Assembly: GCA_023382675.1 (NCBI GenBank)
Contig: JAHDWN010000029.1
Location: 40,887 to 85,034, forward strand
Direction of reading: 5' to 3'
Length of the DNA stretch: 44,148 bases
DNA from: Anaerolineae bacterium
GTDB taxonomy: Bacteria; Chloroflexota; Anaerolineae; Aggregatilineales; Phototrophicaceae
Below, one piece after another: positions 25,445 through 33,924 of the stretch (its first letter is position 1; each line of letters begins with the position of its first letter). The notes under the pieces were generated by a model that saw only the letters and a program-made list of their open reading frames with translations, was not told the origin of the DNA and ran no database searches. The position numbers were made by a program, and so were the translations under genes.

Positions 25445-26175
25445 TGGAGCGTATGATGAGCAATCAGCCTGACAATGCCGAGCAAACGAGTGCGCGGCGC
25501 GAGCCCATGTCCAAGATGCGCAAGGCGATTGCTCGCATGACAACGCAGAGCGTCCAGACAGCGCCTCATTTTTACAGCCAGATCGAGATTGACATGCAGC
25601 GCGCGCAGACGACGATTGACGACCTGCGCGCGCGCCATCCCGATGTCAAGGTGTCGCTGCTTCATCTGTTAATCAAGGTCTGTGCAGCGACATTGCAGCA
25701 GTATCCGCGACTTAATGCAATGCTGGATGGCGAAACCATTGTGTATAATAACGAAGTCAATATCGGGGTGGTAGTGGCCTTGGAAGATGGCATGCTTATC
25801 CCTGTGGTGCGTGCAGCGGATAAGACAGGTCTGTTGGAGATGGCAGTTCAAAGTGCCAGTTTGATCGAGCGCGCACGACGTCAGCGACCCAACGCAGACG
25901 ATCTGCTTTACGGCACGTTTACGCTTTCGAATCTGGGCAAAGAAGGGCCGGATAGCTTCACGTCGATTATCCGTCCTCCTCAGAGCGCCATTCTGTCGCT
26001 AGGCACGGTTGCTGATCGTCCTTTTGTCCGTTCCGGCCAGCTTGTCGTCGCCCCCACCATGATCGCAACGCTGGGAGTCGATCATCGTGTCGTGGATGGC
26101 GCGCAAGCTGCTGGCTTTTTGCTTGCTTTCAAGCGAATTCTTGAATCCCCCGAGTTGGCGACCTTGTGCGATTAG
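25444..26175 (+). CDS. 2-Oxoacid dehydrogenase acyltransferase catalytic domain (split E2)
   Basis: 243 residues comprising only the catalytic domain. It begins close to SKMRKAIARMTTQSVQTAPH and ends with the active site HRVVDG (His214, Asp218) in TLGVDHRVVDGAQAAGF. There is no lipoyl domain (it is the preceding gene) and no peripheral subunit-binding domain, which normally anchors E3 or E1. ATGs at 25453 and 25456 stand behind GGAG and may be the true start. It should transfer the acyl group from the lipoyl protein to CoA. No E3 gene is nearby. Confidence 0.92.
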   Translation: MERMMSNQPDNAEQTSARREPMSKMRKAIARMTTQSVQTAPHFYSQIEIDMQRAQTTIDDLRARHPDVKVSLLHLLIKVCAATLQQYPRLNAMLDGETIVYNNEVNIGVVVALEDGMLIPVVRAADKTGLLEMAVQSASLIERARRQRPNADDLLYGTFTLSNLGKEGPDSFTSIIRPPQSAILSLGTVADRPFVRSGQLVVAPTMIATLGVDHRVVDGAQAAGFLLAFKRILESPELATLCD

Positions 26176-26195
26176 TTCAACACGGGTTCAAACTC

Positions 26196-27176
26196 ATGGA
26201 TGATGAACGTTCGTTGCTGTTGGCACGTGTTTCGAGACTCTACTACCTTGAGGATCGCAGTCAGAATGAGATTGCCGATCTGATTGGGATCTCACGATCG
26301 GCGATCAGTCGAATGCTGACAGAAGCGCGCCGAACGGGAATCGTCAAGATCGAGGTGCATCAGCCTCTGCTGCGTATTGAAGCGATTGAACAGGAACTAC
26401 AAACACGCTTCGGGCTGCCGGAAGCGGCAGTCGTCGATCCGGGGAGCAATGCCTCGGATGCTGAGAAGCTTCATCTTGCCGGGCAAATGGCAGCCGCGCT
26501 GCTCTCACGCCACCTGACACAAATCTCCGTTCTGGGCATCTCCTGGGGGACGGCCGTCGCAGCGACGGTTGACGCATTGCCTTCGATGAATCTGCCTAAC
26601 CTTCAGGTCGTGCAGATCATCGGGGCCGCCGGGCCGGCGTCGAATTTGACGGATACGCCCGATCTCGCTGTACGAGCAGCGCAAAAACTGGGCGGCCAAT
26701 TCCGTGTCTTGACCGCGCCCATGCTGGTCGAGAATGCGACAGTAGCCAAGTCCCTGCTCAGTAATCGCACGGTGGCCGAGGCATTGGAATTGGCATCGAA
26801 AGCCGATATTGCGCTGGTCGGCATCGGCAGTACGAATCTCCAGGTGAGCAGTGTTCTGCGCGCTGGTTATGTCAATCAGGAATATGTCGAAATGCTGCGC
26901 GCGCAAGGGGCAGTGGGCGATGTTTGCGGCCTGTATTATGACCAGGCCGGGAACTTCTTAGATATCGAGGCGCATCATCGCCGCATCGGTATCAGCCGCG
27001 AATGGCTGGTAGATCACGTGCAAAAGGTGATCGCGGTCGCCGTCGGCAAACCCAAGCTGTCTGCCGTCTTTGGCGCGCTTGCCGGTCGGCGGCTCGGCAC
27101 GCTAGTCACGGACAGATACACTGCCGAAGAATTGTTGGCATTTGTGCCCGAAGCGAATGGGTCACGGCAAGCATAA
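26196..27176 (+). CDS. SorC/DeoR-type sugar-responsive transcriptional regulator
   Basis: 326 residues from ATG 26196; a GTG at 26166 overlapping the E2 gene would add ten residues. The N-terminal HTH is typical of SorC regulators (RVSRLYYLEDRSQNEIADLIGISRSAISRM, cut here as RSQNEIADLIGISRSAISRM). The C-terminal sugar-binding domain has GISWGTAVAATVDAL and ADIALVGIGSTN. Members such as SorC, DeoR of Bacillus, EryD and LsrR bind a phosphorylated sugar as effector. It is encoded inside the operon and probably acts on the dyad at 17690-17710, sensing the product of the FGGY kinase. Confidence 0.92.
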   Translation: MDDERSLLLARVSRLYYLEDRSQNEIADLIGISRSAISRMLTEARRTGIVKIEVHQPLLRIEAIEQELQTRFGLPEAAVVDPGSNASDAEKLHLAGQMAAALLSRHLTQISVLGISWGTAVAATVDALPSMNLPNLQVVQIIGAAGPASNLTDTPDLAVRAAQKLGGQFRVLTAPMLVENATVAKSLLSNRTVAEALELASKADIALVGIGSTNLQVSSVLRAGYVNQEYVEMLRAQGAVGDVCGLYYDQAGNFLDIEAHHRRIGISREWLVDHVQKVIAVAVGKPKLSAVFGALAGRRLGTLVTDRYTAEELLAFVPEANGSRQA

Positions 27177-27245
27177 GGCATCGGAACGGTCTTGCGTGGT
27201 TCATCTTTGCTCTAGGGCTTAAACAACCTTATGAGAGGCTGAACA

Positions 27246-28052
27246 ATGACCGATTCTATTTTGACAGCGGCTTCGATCTTGAAACGCTTCCAACTGGATG
27301 GACGCACTGCGTTGGTCACGGGCGGGGGGCAGGGCATTGGCCGTGCCTTTGCTCATGCCCTGGGCGAGGCTGGTGCTGCGGTCGCCGTGGTCGATATTTC
27401 ACTGCCACACGCTGAAGAAGTGGTCGAGGAATTGAAAGCCAAAGGCATCGACGCTATCGCTTTGCAGGCCGACGTCACAAAGGTGAGCGAGGTTCAGGCT
27501 GCGGTCGATGCCGCCCTAACGCAGTGGGGCAAGCTGACGATTGGCGTCAACAATGCCGGTATCGGTCAATGGATGGCGGCGGAGGAGATGGCAGAGTCGG
27601 ATTGGGATCGGATGCTGGATCTGAACCTGAAGGGCGTTTTCCTCTGCGCCCAGGCTGAAGCCAGAGTGATGCTCGAAAGCGGCTACGGCAAGATCATCAA
27701 TACCGCCTCGATGACCGGCACTGCCGTGGTGCGGCCGCAACCCCAGGCGCATTACAACGCCGCCAAAGCGGGTGTCATCCAGTTGAGCCGCAGCCTGGCG
27801 GGCGAGTGGTCGCCCAGGGGCATCCGGGTCAACACGATCAGCCCAGGCTACACGCGCACCAAGCTGGTCGATGATCTGCTTAAGACACCCGCAGGTCAGG
27901 AGATATTGCCTCATTGGCTGGCGAATACGCCGATGAATTGTATTGGCGACGTGACCGACTTGCAGGGCGCTGTCGTCTACCTGGCATCCCAGGCTTCGGA
28001 TTTCATGACGGGCAATGACTTAATCATCGACGGTGGTTATTGCGTCTGGTAA
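27246..28052 (+). CDS. Short-chain dehydrogenase/reductase (polyol or sugar type), first
   Basis: 268 residues with a classical SDR fold: TGGGQGIG at 25-32, an acidic Asp50 ending beta-2 that favours NAD, NNAG, and catalytic Ser155, Tyr170 and Lys174. An N-terminal helix before the Rossmann fold ([16 protein letters not shown]) is common in sorbitol, arabinitol and sorbose reductases. It lies 70 bp behind the regulator and in the same direction. It would oxidise a polyol to a ketose, or reduce the reverse, ahead of the kinase. Confidence 0.9.
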   Translation: MTDSILTAASILKRFQLDGRTALVTGGGQGIGRAFAHALGEAGAAVAVVDISLPHAEEVVEELKAKGIDAIALQADVTKVSEVQAAVDAALTQWGKLTIGVNNAGIGQWMAAEEMAESDWDRMLDLNLKGVFLCAQAEARVMLESGYGKIINTASMTGTAVVRPQPQAHYNAAKAGVIQLSRSLAGEWSPRGIRVNTISPGYTRTKLVDDLLKTPAGQEILPHWLANTPMNCIGDVTDLQGAVVYLASQASDFMTGNDLIIDGGYCVW

Positions 28053-28135
28053 CTGCTTCGGCATTCCAGCGAGCGGCGCATCACGACTTGCGAACTCATA
28101 AACTCAGATCGATATAGACACAAAGGTATTTCAAG

Positions 28136-28966
28136 ATGACCTTCCCTATGAAGCGGCTTGAAGGCAAAGTCGCAATCGTAACCGGCGCTGGCGCTGGCAT
28201 TGGCTATGGCATCGGCAAGCGCTTTGCCGAAGAAGGCGCGCATGTCGTCATCGCAGAGATCAACCCGGAGACGGCAGATCAGGCTGCGCAAGATTACTCC
28301 AAAATTGGCCCTGAAGCGCTTGCCTATCACATCGACATCGGCGACCCCGAACGCACCAAGCAAATGGCCGCCGACGTGGTCGCTCATTTCGGGCGCATTG
28401 ACATTCTGGTGAACAATGCCGGTATCTCGGACAAGATGACGTTGATGGAAATGACGCCCAAGGACTGGGACGAGATGCACTACGTCAACACGCGGGGCTT
28501 GCTCTTCACGACCCAGGCGGTCGCTCGACAAATGATCGCGCGCGTACCTGAGGAGGTCAAGCAGGCGGGGTATTCAGAGCTAAGCTATGGCAAAATCGTC
28601 AACATTGCGTCGATTGCTGGCCGGCGCGGACGCTCAGACGCGATCCATTATTCGACCTCAAAAGCAGCGGTGATCACGATCACGCAGGCGACGGCGATGG
28701 AACTTGCGCCCTACCACATCAACGTCAATGCGATCTGCCCGGCAGCGATCTGGACGGCGCTCTACAAGCATCTGGATGATCGCATGGCCCAAAAGCTCAA
28801 TCTAGCGCCGGGCGAATTCTACCAACAGCGCATCAGACGAATTCCACTGCACCGCGGGGGAACAATCGAAGAAATCGGGTCGATGGCGGCGTTCCTATGC
28901 TCAGATGAAGCCGACTACATCACCGCCCAATCCTACAACGTTGACGGTGGCAGCGAGATGAACTGA
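28136..28966 (+). CDS. Short-chain dehydrogenase/reductase, second in sugar operon
   Basis: 276 residues: TGAGAGIG at 16-23, acidic Glu41 (NAD preference), NNAG, and catalytic Ser159, Tyr172 and Lys176. An insertion around residues 134-150 (ARVPEEVKQAGYSELSYG) is longer than in the first SDR, so substrate specificity differs. It is the last gene of the operon, 83 bp behind the first SDR. Two different NAD-dependent dehydrogenases suggest two oxidations of the imported polyol. Confidence 0.89.
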   Translation: MTFPMKRLEGKVAIVTGAGAGIGYGIGKRFAEEGAHVVIAEINPETADQAAQDYSKIGPEALAYHIDIGDPERTKQMAADVVAHFGRIDILVNNAGISDKMTLMEMTPKDWDEMHYVNTRGLLFTTQAVARQMIARVPEEVKQAGYSELSYGKIVNIASIAGRRGRSDAIHYSTSKAAVITITQATAMELAPYHINVNAICPAAIWTALYKHLDDRMAQKLNLAPGEFYQQRIRRIPLHRGGTIEEIGSMAAFLCSDEADYITAQSYNVDGGSEMN

Positions 28967-29007
28967 CGCGCCGGACAAGGCTGGAAGCGCCCGTTGCCTG
29001 ATATCGT

Positions 29008-29442
29008 CTATTTCCTCCTGCGATTCACAATCTGATGAACGCGCTGTTTTGTGATGCCGTAGCGCGCGGCCAGATCACCAAGTGATGTGCCCACTTCATA
29101 TACCGCGATTATCTCGACGTTACGGCTGCTCTCCTTTGGCGTCTTGTTGTTGATCGGAGATGCGACTTCCAGCTGATCGGCGTAGAGCAAGTAAATGAAG
29201 CGCGTTACGGCAGCGTCCACGTCATGTACGGAGCTGAGCCATAGTCCTCTGCGTCCCGTGATCATGCCTTGACAAAGCGCATGGACTATTTGACTGTGTG
29301 CAGCTACGTGGGCGTCAATGGGATCGAAGCACGCCTTCCATAAGCATGCGGCCTCTACAAGTACACGTGGCGGGGGACAGATATCCGCAGCAAGTGCCTT
29401 TGGCAAGAAGACGGATCTTGTTGGTGGGGCACGCCTAAACAC
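29008..29442 (-). CDS. Small HTH protein, family copy 3
   Basis: From DPIDAHVAAHSQIVHAL to the end it matches copy 1 (about 83% identical), with the same C-terminal HTH. It carries about 38 extra N-terminal residues from a GTG start that copy 1 lacks, so the true start may be internal, or about 100 bp were lost from copy 1. It stands between the plus-strand sugar operon and the minus-strand IclR operon, ending 41 bp behind the last SDR stop. Its conserved upstream block lies at 29471-29571. Confidence 0.62.
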   Translation of the reverse strand: MFRRAPPTRSVFLPKALAADICPPPRVLVEAACLWKACFDPIDAHVAAHSQIVHALCQGMITGRRGLWLSSVHDVDAAVTRFIYLLYADQLEVASPINNKTPKESSRNVEIIAVYEVGTSLGDLAARYGITKQRVHQIVNRRRK

Positions 29443-29829
29443 GTCAAAGGTTCACCACGCTGGCACGAGCCTGGATCCGCCAAGACGGAAGTCTGCTACC
29501 TTCTGCTATCGTCGAAGAGCAAAAAGATAGTGCCAGATTGCCAAATTGCACGCAACTTCCACATTCATATTATTCGACCTCAAAGGCTCAAGCAGCAAAT
29601 CTTGATTGCTGGAAGGCAGCAGTATTTGCGGTCGAGCGTGCAAGCCGTGCAAAATGGCAGGAAGTCTCTCTTATTCCTCCCCGCTTTTCTGTCCAACACC
29701 TTGGTTGTGATGGGGCTGTGTGTCGCTTTGCAATCCTTCTCCTGCCGCATTTGTGTCAACGCCGTTCAAGCTTTGTTCTGCTCCTCCTCGTGTCTCACAG
29801 GTTTTGGCTCGAATGGTCATGCGATCATA
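29443..29829. other. Intergenic region between HTH copy 3 and the ABC permease
   Basis: About 390 bp holding the conserved block above and, to its right, overlapping plus-strand open frames (about 29530-29844). One of these reads like ordinary protein for some 50 residues (AANLDCWKAAVFAVERA), but I recognise no family and see no ribosome site. It may be a gene remnant. No terminator for the minus-strand operon that ends at 29830 is apparent. Confidence 0.4.
29471..29571. repeat. Conserved upstream block of the HTH family, copy B
   Basis: This matches 3013-3112 nearly without gaps and lies upstream of HTH copy 3 as the other does for copy 1. Shared words are CTGGATCCGCCA, TTCTGCTATCGTCGA, ATTGCACG and ACATTCAT. 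On the minus strand TATCTT is a possible -10 box within it. Confidence 0.65.
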
Positions 29830-30720
29830 TCAGCCTTTGACTGAGCCGAAGGTTAACCCCCTTATGAAGTAGCGCTGGAAGAAAACAAAGACCAGCAGCG
29901 TCGGGATGCTCGCATAGACGGCCATGGCCGACTGCACGCCGTAGGCGACGCTGTATTGCCCCTTGAGCGAGGCGAGGCCGACCATGACGGTGCGCATCTC
30001 ATCTGAGCGGATCAGGATCACCGGCCAGAGGAAGTCGTTCCAGATCCAGGTGAACTGGAGTGTCGTCAGCACGGCCAGCGCGGGCAGGCTCAACGGGAGC
30101 ATCAGTTTTGTCAGAATCTGCCACTCGTTCGCGCCGTCGATGATGGCCGCCTCGCGGATGGCCGTCGGCACGGCGGCGAAGAAGTTCTTCAGGATTAGCG
30201 TGCAAATCGGGATGCCGAAGGCGACGTGGATGATGATCAGCGACCAGAGCGTGTCATAGAGGCCCAGGTCGTTGAACAATCGGAACAAAGGGATCAACGC
30301 GATTTGCGGCGGGAAGAACAGACCGGCGACAAAGAAGATGAACAACGCGTTGCTGCCGCGGAACTTCAGCTTACTCAACGTATACCCGGCCAGCACACCG
30401 AGGCTGATCGAAATTACGGTCGCCGGGACCGTCACAAAAAACGAGTTGCGGATGTAGATCCCGGCATTCCCGCCGCTCCAGGCTTCGGCATAGTTGGTCA
30501 GTGCGAAGCTGCGCGGCATCGCCCAGACGCCGACCTCGGCGATCTCCGCCGTCGATTTGAGCGAGGCGAGCAGCACGCCGATGCTGGGCGCGGAATACAT
30601 CACGACGATGATCGTGAGCAGGGCGTAGAAAATGATCATCGGGGCACGGCTGGGCTGGGCACGGTCAGACGCAAGGCTGGCCGCCGCCCGGCGATCATCG
30701 TGCACGATAGTATTAGTCAT
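29830..30720 (-). CDS. Carbohydrate ABC permease, MalG/CUT1-type
   Basis: 296 residues from ATG 30720, which overlaps the stop of the partner permease. Six membrane helices, and the EAA loop REAAIIDGANEWQILTKLMLP is typical of MalG-type subunits. It completes the importer served by the binding protein at 31717. No ATPase gene accompanies it. As in many Gram-positive-like CUT1 systems, a shared MsmX/UgpC-type ATPase from elsewhere would be needed. It is the last gene of the long minus-strand operon. Confidence 0.93.
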   Translation of the reverse strand: MTNTIVHDDRRAAASLASDRAQPSRAPMIIFYALLTIIVVMYSAPSIGVLLASLKSTAEIAEVGVWAMPRSFALTNYAEAWSGGNAGIYIRNSFFVTVPATVISISLGVLAGYTLSKLKFRGSNALFIFFVAGLFFPPQIALIPLFRLFNDLGLYDTLWSLIIIHVAFGIPICTLILKNFFAAVPTAIREAAIIDGANEWQILTKLMLPLSLPALAVLTTLQFTWIWNDFLWPVILIRSDEMRTVMVGLASLKGQYSVAYGVQSAMAVYASIPTLLVFVFFQRYFIRGLTFGSVKG

Positions 30721-31594
30721 AGAGACGCTCCACCTGGGCTGACTGGCGGAAATAGACAATGATGACCGCGAGCGTGATCAGGAACAGGACGACCGCGATC
30801 GCGCTACCGTAGCCCATGTTGTATTTCTGGAACGATTCGTTGTACATGAACATGGCGAGATTATCCGACGAGTGGAACGGGCCGCCACGAGTCATGACGT
30901 AGAGCACGTCGAAGCTCTTGAGCGAGTTGATCACTGCCAGGGCGATGACGACGACGCTGGCGGGCGCGAGCAGCGGGACGATCACCCGGCGCACGCGCTG
31001 GAAGTAGTTCGCGCCGTCGATGTGCGCGGCCTCGATCAATTCCTGCGGGATCGCCGTCAGCCCGGCCAGGAAGATGACCATTGAGAGCGCGGTTTGCTGC
31101 CATGACCAGGCCAGGATGACCGCCAGCAGCGCGAACTGCGGTTTGGCGAGCCACGCTTGCGTCAGGTCGCCGAGGCCAATCGTGCGCAGCGAGGCGTTGA
31201 TCAGCCCCCAGTCGGGCTGGTAAATCCAGAGCCAGATCTGCCCAATCACCGCCAGGGCGAGCGAAATCGGCAGGTAAAACAGCGACTTATAGAGGTTCGC
31301 GAAAACGCCGCGCTCATGCAGCACCAGCGCTAACGCCAGACCACCGCCAGTCGGTACGATGATGGCGGCGACTGTCCAGATCAGCGTATTGCCGATGGCA
31401 TTGCTGAAGAGACGGTCGCTAAACATTTTCTCGAAATTTTCCAGCCCGACGAAATTGTAGTCGATAGCAAAGCCGTTCCAGTCGGTCAGGCTGTAGTAGA
31501 AGGACGACAAAAGCGGGAAGACGACGATGGCAATATAGACCGCAAGCGGAAGCACTAGAAACAAGGCCGCCCAGCGATAGGTTGTTCGGGTCAT
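30713..31594 (-). CDS. Carbohydrate ABC permease, MalF/UgpA-type
   Basis: 293 residues. The start TYRWAALFLVLPLAVYIAIV, a segment YSLTDWNGF, and the EAA loop EAAHIDGANYFQRVRRVIVP identify the MalF/UgpA subunit of CUT1 importers. About six membrane helices. It is paired with the following MalG-type gene by an 8-bp overlap. Confidence 0.93.
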   Translation of the reverse strand: MTRTTYRWAALFLVLPLAVYIAIVVFPLLSSFYYSLTDWNGFAIDYNFVGLENFEKMFSDRLFSNAIGNTLIWTVAAIIVPTGGGLALALVLHERGVFANLYKSLFYLPISLALAVIGQIWLWIYQPDWGLINASLRTIGLGDLTQAWLAKPQFALLAVILAWSWQQTALSMVIFLAGLTAIPQELIEAAHIDGANYFQRVRRVIVPLLAPASVVVIALAVINSLKSFDVLYVMTRGGPFHSSDNLAMFMYNESFQKYNMGYGSAIAVVLFLITLAVIIVYFRQSAQVERLYD

Positions 31595-31640
31595 AGTGCC
31601 TCCTCATTCAAGCGAGAGACTCACTCTATTGATAGACTAC

Positions 31641-31668
31641 GGGGACACACGCACGCGCGTATGCCCCC
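31641..31668. repeat. Intercistronic stem-loop between binding-protein and permease genes
   Basis: GGGGACACACGC pairs with GCGTATGCCCCC (ten pairs with two internal mismatches) around the loop ACGC. It lies between the binding-protein stop (31717) and the first permease start (31594). It has the same placement as the stem-loops at 14524 and 18951, and probably also sets binding-protein to permease ratio. Confidence 0.55.
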
Positions 31669-31716
31669 TAACATTCACTTCAAAGCAGCATCATCCGGGT
31701 CGCCAGAGAATGCGAC

Positions 31717-32979
31717 CTACGACCCGAAGACATCGACGGCGACTGCCTGAGTCTCATCCAGGTAAGTCATGTAGCCTGATGGGTCATTCATGAACTGCGC
31801 GAACATATTCAGGCCGCCCTCAGCCATTGGCGGCGTCGTCGAAAGGTCGTAGCCGCTGAGGAACTCCACCTGCGCCAGATAATCACTGGCCTTCTTCATA
31901 ACGGGCGAATAGATGCTGGTGTCGACGTTGTTGACGGCGGCCAGCGCGCCCTGACCCAGCGCCCACGTCGCCTGCGATTCTGGGGTCAGCATGTGCAGCA
32001 GCAGGGCTTTTGCGCCTTCGACATTGGCTGCCGACGCCGGAACTGCCCATCCGTCCACCGTGCCGTGGGTCACGACAGGGAGGTCAGGATTGATCACGGG
32101 GAAGGGGAAGAAGTCATAGTCTTCGCCTGCCACCAGGCCGTTGCCGTCCCAGTAACCGGTGATGAACGTGCCCATCAGAGTCATGGCTGCGTCACCATTG
32201 GCGACCTGATCAGCCGCATCCGTCCAGTCGTAAGCATTGGCGTCGGGCACGAAGTAACCAGCATCCACCAGGGTCTTCCAGGTTTCCATCGCTGTGGCGA
32301 CCTCAGGATCGTTGTAGGCTGCTTCACCTGCCATCAATGCCTGGCGATAGTCTGCGCCAGCCGTGTACGACACCATGTAGTCGAACCAGAACTGCGCGGG
32401 CCAGCGGTTGAGCGAGCCGAGCGCAATCGGCGCGACACCCGCTGCCTTGAGCGTGTCGCACATGGCGATGAATTCATCCCAGGTCGCCGGCATTTCGGTA
32501 ATTCCCGCCGCTTCCATAACTTTGGGGTTATAGAAGAAGCCCACGATATGGACGTTCATCGGGATATTGTAGATCTCGCCGTTGTATACCGCGGCAGGCT
32601 TGACGCCAGCAGGGATGATGTCATCCAGGTTGTTCTCGTTCCAGAAATCGGTCAGCGACAGCAGACGTTCCGCATCGACAACGAACTGCGTGCGTGCGCC
32701 CGCCCAGTACGAGAAGATGTCCGGCGGGTTGTTCCCGGCAATCGTGACCAGAATCTGGGTCTTGAAGTCCTCGTGACCGGCAGAGTTATCGACGATCTTG
32801 TATTCCGGGTGCGCCGCTTCAAACGTCTGGAACAGGGCGGTCATCGTCTCCTGGCCGAGGGCGCTGCTGTAGTAGTGGACAATGCTGATGTCCTGCTGCT
32901 GCGCCATCACCACCGCGCCGCCGATCAGCAGCACGACGGCGAAAACGGTCAGCCCAAACAGAAGCCTCTTGATACTCAT
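31717..32979 (-). CDS. Carbohydrate ABC solute-binding protein, family 1
   Basis: 420 residues. A Sec signal (LLFGLTVFAVVLLIGGAVVM, cut near AQQQ) without lipobox cysteine is followed by an SBP_bac_1 body: QTFEAAHPEYKIV, ILVTIAGNNPPDIFSYWAG, MPATWDEFIAMCDTLKAAG and DAAMTLMGTFITGYWD. GGGAGAAAG precedes the ATG. Family-1 proteins bind oligosaccharides, glycosides and sugar derivatives. Given its operon, a sugar acid or a glycoside giving one is likely. Confidence 0.94.
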   Translation of the reverse strand: MSIKRLLFGLTVFAVVLLIGGAVVMAQQQDISIVHYYSSALGQETMTALFQTFEAAHPEYKIVDNSAGHEDFKTQILVTIAGNNPPDIFSYWAGARTQFVVDAERLLSLTDFWNENNLDDIIPAGVKPAAVYNGEIYNIPMNVHIVGFFYNPKVMEAAGITEMPATWDEFIAMCDTLKAAGVAPIALGSLNRWPAQFWFDYMVSYTAGADYRQALMAGEAAYNDPEVATAMETWKTLVDAGYFVPDANAYDWTDAADQVANGDAAMTLMGTFITGYWDGNGLVAGEDYDFFPFPVINPDLPVVTHGTVDGWAVPASAANVEGAKALLLHMLTPESQATWALGQGALAAVNNVDTSIYSPVMKKASDYLAQVEFLSGYDLSTTPPMAEGGLNMFAQFMNDPSGYMTYLDETQAVAVDVFGS

Positions 32980-33076
32980 GATCTTTCTCCCTAATGCCTC
33001 AAAATGGTTCTAAATGTCATGCCGTTGTTGCCGCTTCGAAACTCCATATCACTCCTTTCGCTAGGTCGTTATCGGC

Positions 33077-33850
33077 TCACTTGGCAACCCAGCCGCAATC
33101 CACCAACACGTCCGCGCCGGTCATGAAAGAGGCCTTGCTGCTTGCCAGGAAGTAAATCACTTCTGCGATCTCCAGCGGGTCGGCCCAACGCTTGAAGGCT
33201 TGTTCCGCCTCGCGCAGGGTTTTGACTTCGGCGAAGGGGAGGCCGGTTTTGCCCGATTCGATCTCGATGTCGCCGCGCAGCATCGGTGTATCGACTGAGC
33301 CGGGGCTGATGGAATTGACACGGATGTTGTCGTTCGCTACTTCCCAGGCCAGCGCACGTGAGAAGGCCATGATCGCCCCCTTGGTCGCGCCGTAGGTCGA
33401 GTGATCGATCTGGCCGACGTGCGCTGAGACGGACGCCATGTTGACAATGGCGCCGTCGCGCTTGGCCTTCAAGACGGGCAGAACGTACTTGCAGAACAGG
33501 AACGTGCCGCCCACGTTGATGTTGAACACCTGCTTGAAGCGCTCGTAATTGATGTCTTCGACAGCCGCGACCAAAACGACCCCCGCGTTATTGACCAGCA
33601 CATCAATCGTGCCGAACGCTGCCAGCGTCTGGTTGACGGCCGACTGCACGGCGCTCTCGTCGGCCACGTCGCAGACCAGGCCGAGGCACTCAGGCCCGGA
33701 GGCTGTTAGCTCTGCTGCCAGCGCCTGCACTTCGGGCAAGATGTCCACCAGGGCGACGCGGTAGCCATTCTGATTGAATAGTCGCGCCGTCGCTGCGCCG
33801 ATCCCGCGTGCCGCGCCAGTAATGATGGCGACCGGCTGTGTTTGACTCAT
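33077..33850 (-). CDS. Short-chain dehydrogenase/reductase in the sugar-acid operon
   Basis: 257 residues from ATG 33850. TGAARGIG at 11-18, Asp36 (NAD preference), NNAG, and catalytic Ser140, Tyr153 and Lys157. It resembles 3-hydroxyacyl/sugar dehydrogenases in general form. Its place directly behind a beta-keto acid cleavage enzyme suggests it may make the beta-keto acid by oxidising a 3-hydroxy acid. That is inference from context. Confidence 0.9.
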   Translation of the reverse strand: MSQTQPVAIITGAARGIGAATARLFNQNGYRVALVDILPEVQALAAELTASGPECLGLVCDVADESAVQSAVNQTLAAFGTIDVLVNNAGVVLVAAVEDINYERFKQVFNINVGGTFLFCKYVLPVLKAKRDGAIVNMASVSAHVGQIDHSTYGATKGAIMAFSRALAWEVANDNIRVNSISPGSVDTPMLRGDIEIESGKTGLPFAEVKTLREAEQAFKRWADPLEIAEVIYFLASSKASFMTGADVLVDCGWVAK

Positions 33851-33924
33851 GTTCGCAATCCTTCGGTGTCGTGAACCCGCCTCAAGCAAGATTCACATCG
33901 CTGCTCAGGACTTCACGCTAGCTT

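Noticed and set aside
25181-26175. Frameshifted single E2 gene
   Set aside because: The two parts have their own starts with ribosome sites and complete domains, and joining the frames would still leave out the subunit-binding domain.
29538-29840. 100-codon plus-strand open frame with YYSTSKA, like the SDR active site
   Set aside because: A 16-base identity with the SDR gene near 28647 (ATTATTCGACCTCAAA) explains the resemblance; the following residues do not match any SDR. Treated as chance or a remnant.
31993-32994. Long plus-strand frame antisense to the family-1 binding protein (and similar ones at 35635, 36942, 39444, 41926)
   Set aside because: They are mirror frames of high-GC genes with clear families on the minus strand.
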